Below, piece after piece: positions 4,811 to 6,985 of a stretch of 6,985 nucleotides of DNA. The position numbers and the translations under genes were made by a program. Every line of letters begins with the position of its first letter. The first letter of the stretch is position 1. The stretch is taken from assembly GCA_023427925.1 (NCBI GenBank), contig JAEYZS010000047.1:1-6985 (forward strand), given 5' to 3'. Below the pieces are notes generated by a model. That model ran no database searches. It had not been told where the DNA came from and saw only the letters and a list, made by a program, of their open reading frames with translations. The stretch comes from Pseudomonadota bacterium. GTDB lineage: Bacteria > Bdellovibrionota > Bdellovibrionia > Bdellovibrionales > JAEYZS01.

Positions 4811-6025
4811 ATGTCGGACAAAAAAGTCGTAACTCTTCAGGATATTGAAAAGGCCCAAGAAGTTCTCAATGGATTAATCAAAAAAACGGAACTGGATTAT
4901 TCCATCAGCAGCTCAAAGCTCATAGGTTCAGAAATCTATCTCAAATTTGAAAATACTCAGCTGACTGGCAGCTTTAAAATCCGTGGCGCTTCAAATAAAA
5001 TCTATAATTTAACTCAAGAAGAGAAAGCTCGCGGAGTAGTTGCAAGCTCTGCAGGCAACCATGCTCAAGGTGTCGCACTTGCGGCTTCAAGACAAAAAGT
5101 AAACTCTAAAATCGTAATGCCGACAAAGGCTCCCATCGTGAAAGTCACGGCTACAAAAAATTACGGCGCTGAAGTTGTGCTTCATGGAGACTACTACGAC
5201 GAAGCTTTCGAAAAAGCAAAAGAGATCGAAAAGTTCGAAGGAAGAGTCTTTGTTCATCCTTATGATGATCCATATGTGATCGCAGGACAGGGAACGATTG
5301 GATTAGAAATTTTAAGAGACCTTCCCGATGTCGATACAGTCATTACACCCATTGGTGGTGGTGGATTGATCAGCGGAATAGCGACGGCGATTAAGGCTTT
5401 TAAACCCAATTGCAAAGTTATTGGTGTACAAGCTGAAAGCGTCCAAACCATGGCTCAGTCTTTCAAAAATAAAAAAGTTGTTCCGTGCAAAGACTCCGTG
5501 GCGACCATCGCTGATGGTATTGCTGTGAAAGCGGTAACACCATACATTTACGAAAACTACGTTTCTAAACTCGTAGACGATATCGTGACGGTAACAGAAG
5601 ACGAGCTTGCTGAAAGTATCGTATTCTTAATGGAGCGAGCAAAGGCTGTTGTAGAGGGCTCAGGGGCTGTCAGCTTGGCAGGGGCTAAGAAATTAAAAGG
5701 ACAACTTGGTAAGAAGACTTGTGTGATTCTCAGTGGTGGAAATATTGACCTTAACATTATCAACAAGGTGATCGAACGAGGTCTTAAGAAAAACGGCAGA
5801 CTTACACATGTCGCAGTTGCCGTTGATGATGTACCGGGTGTGCTTTCTAAATTAACAAAAGCCATTGCAGATCACAAAGCAAATATCATTCAAGTCATTC
5901 ACGACAGAACGACAGACGGTCTATTTATGGGCGAGACTTCTATTGAATTTATCCTTGAGACAAGTGGATGGGACCATATTGAAGAGATCAAAAAATCTCT
6001 TTCTCATTTCGGGAGGGTGCAATAG
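4811..6025 (+). CDS. ilvA: Threonine ammonia-lyase (threonine dehydratase), medium form with one ACT domain
   Basis: PLP enzyme that deaminates L-threonine to 2-oxobutanoate and ammonia, either for isoleucine synthesis or for threonine breakdown; it often also acts on serine. The protein has 404 residues. The fold type II catalytic domain (about 8-325) shows the Schiff-base lysine K56 in S-F-K-I-R-G-A, the substrate loop S-S-A-G-N-H-A-Q-G (79-87), the phosphate-binding G-G-G-G-L (182-186), and S-G-G-N (308-311). A single ACT domain follows (about 331-404, with D-D-V-P-G-V-L near 339-345). The short TdcB type lacks an ACT domain and the E. coli IlvA type has two ACT-like units, so this is the medium class. 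The ACT domain suggests allosteric control by an amino acid such as isoleucine or valine, which cannot be told from sequence. It follows the zinc-ribbon gene by nine bases and overlaps the next gene by one base. Confidence 0.94.
   Translation: MSDKKVVTLQDIEKAQEVLNGLIKKTELDYSISSSKLIGSEIYLKFENTQLTGSFKIRGASNKIYNLTQEEKARGVVASSAGNHAQGVALAASRQKVNSKIVMPTKAPIVKVTATKNYGAEVVLHGDYYDEAFEKAKEIEKFEGRVFVHPYDDPYVIAGQGTIGLEILRDLPDVDTVITPIGGGGLISGIATAIKAFKPNCKVIGVQAESVQTMAQSFKNKKVVPCKDSVATIADGIAVKAVTPYIYENYVSKLVDDIVTVTEDELAESIVFLMERAKAVVEGSGAVSLAGAKKLKGQLGKKTCVILSGGNIDLNIINKVIERGLKKNGRLTHVAVAVDDVPGVLSKLTKAIADHKANIIQVIHDRTTDGLFMGETSIEFILETSGWDHIEEIKKSLSHFGRVQ
6011..6017 (+). promoter_or_regulatory. Strong ribosome binding site for the HisC-like gene inside the end of ilvA
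   Basis: GGGAGGG lies seven bases before GTG 6025. It fixes this GTG as the start and the TAGTG stop/start overlap as real. Confidence 0.8.
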
Positions 6026-6985
6026 TGAAGATTTCTCCGTTTATTCAGAACCTGAAACCCTATGTCGCAGGTAAATCTATCGAAGAAGTTCAAAGAGAAT
6101 ACGGTCTAAAAGAAATAGTAAAACTCGCGAGTAATGAAAATGCTCTTGGGCCAAACCCGAAAGTCATCGAAGCCGCGATGCGGATGCTACCTGAACTTCA
6201 CAGGTATCCAGATGCTTCATACATTGAAGCTAAAAAGACAATCGCTTCTCACTTTAAAATTCAACCAAACAATATCACGTTAGGGAATGGTTCAAACGAA
6301 CTCATTGATATGTTGATCCGTGTGTTTTGCGAGCCAAACCAAGATGAAATATTAATTTCTCAAGCTTCGTTTGTCGCTTACAAAGTTTGTGCTCATGTGA
6401 ATCGTGTGAATGTAACTGAAGTTCCAATGACGTCGAATTTCCAAATGGACATTACGGCTCTAGCAAACGCACTCACTGATAAACACAAGATTATTTTCTT
6501 ACCAAATCCCAACAACCCTACAGGCATGTATGTCAGCCAAAAAGAACTCGAACCCCTCTTAAGTAAAATCAGAGGTCGCGGTGATGTGCTTTTGGTGTTG
6601 GATGAAGCTTACAATGAATTTGTTCGCGCAAAGGATTATCCAAATGCCTTAAATTTGTTCAAAGAGTTTAAAAATGTTGTTGTGCTTAGAACTTTTGCAA
6701 AAGTCCACGGACTTGCTGGTTTGCGAATAGGCTTTATGATTGCAGACCCCCACATCGCTGACTTGGTCGAAAGAATCCGTCTGCCGTTTAATGTGAGTAC
6801 GATTACGGCAGCGACAATTGACGTTGCGCTCAGCGACCAGGAGTATGTAAAAAAATCTCAAGAGTTGGTTTGGCAAGGGCTCGAATACTTTGAATCTGAA
6901 CTCCAAAAAATGGGATTGGATTTTTGCCCTTCGCAAGGTAACTTTATTTTCTTTGACTTAAAGCGCGACTCGTCTTTAATTTTTT
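6025..6985 (+). CDS. hisC: Histidinol-phosphate/aromatic aminotransferase family protein, 3' end outside window
   Basis: PLP fold type I aminotransferase. The GTG start overlaps the ilvA stop by one base, and the frame stays open to the window end with 320 residues, against about 355-370 for complete HisC, so the last 35-50 residues are missing. Visible motifs: A-S-N-E-N-A-L-G-P-N-P near the N-terminus, R-Y-P-D, G-N-G-S-N-E (87-92), P-N-P-N-N-P-T-G (160-167), D193-E-A-Y196, the Schiff-base lysine K226 in T-F-A-K-V-H-G-L-A-G-L-R234, and N-F-I-F-F near the end. HisC transfers an amino group from glutamate to imidazole acetol phosphate in histidine synthesis. Close relatives act on phenylpyruvate and hydroxyphenylpyruvate, or on other 2-oxo acids. 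No other his gene is visible next to it and its partner is a threonine deaminase, so an aromatic or general amino-acid role is a real alternative. Family is firm, substrate is not. Confidence 0.88.
   Translation, partial: MKISPFIQNLKPYVAGKSIEEVQREYGLKEIVKLASNENALGPNPKVIEAAMRMLPELHRYPDASYIEAKKTIASHFKIQPNNITLGNGSNELIDMLIRVFCEPNQDEILISQASFVAYKVCAHVNRVNVTEVPMTSNFQMDITALANALTDKHKIIFLPNPNNPTGMYVSQKELEPLLSKIRGRGDVLLVLDEAYNEFVRAKDYPNALNLFKEFKNVVVLRTFAKVHGLAGLRIGFMIADPHIADLVERIRLPFNVSTITAATIDVALSDQEYVKKSQELVWQGLEYFESELQKMGLDFCPSQGNFIFFDLKRDSSLIF

Noticed and set aside
5557..5865. 102-codon - strand frame within ilvA
   Set aside because: It is a shadow of the threonine ammonia-lyase codons, with low-complexity serine/threonine content and no supporting context.
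6649..6936. 95-codon - strand frame within the HisC-like gene
   Set aside because: It is antisense to the conserved PLP-lysine region of the aminotransferase and has no recognisable motifs.

Overview
This window looks like ordinary chromosomal housekeeping DNA from a moderately A+T-rich Gram-negative bacterium. My best guess is Bdellovibrio or a relative (Bdellovibrionota). That rests on an outer-membrane-type lipoprotein whose signal ends in F-Q-N-C-G, a form I associate from memory with Bdellovibrio lipoproteins, and on the general character of the proteins. It is an inference, not a database result. I see no mobile element, CRISPR array, tRNA or rRNA. There is no gene-free stretch above 300 bases, and the longest gap is about 160 bases.

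Left part (1-3663, all + strand): the 3' end of a YicC-type endoribonuclease gene, then gmk (guanylate kinase), rpoZ (RNA polymerase omega) and a long bifunctional RelA/SpoT-type (p)ppGpp synthetase/hydrolase. It unites the enzyme that makes GDP, the alarmone enzyme that acts on GDP/GTP, and the polymerase subunit that carries part of a (p)ppGpp site in E. coli. The gmk-rpoZ gap holds two small palindromes. The leader of the synthetase gene can pair in more than one way.

Middle (3664-4576): a 118-base convergent gap with two related terminator-like hairpins that could serve both strands. It is followed by a minus-strand gene for an unrecognised cysteine-rich lipoprotein. A divergent AT-rich intergenic region comes next, with a tandem 9-base repeat and a possible promoter whose spacer contains a perfect inverted repeat.

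Right part (4577-6985, + strand): a compact operon with three genes. They are a 74-residue four-cysteine zinc-ribbon-like protein of unknown function, a medium-form threonine ammonia-lyase (PLP domain plus one ACT domain), and a HisC-like class I/II aminotransferase that runs off the window. The gaps are 9 bases and then a 1-base overlap, so translational coupling is likely. Nothing here is clearly a new biological system. The points most worth checking are the small zinc-ribbon protein tied to ilvA, the non-standard lipobox, and the inverted repeat inside the candidate promoter.
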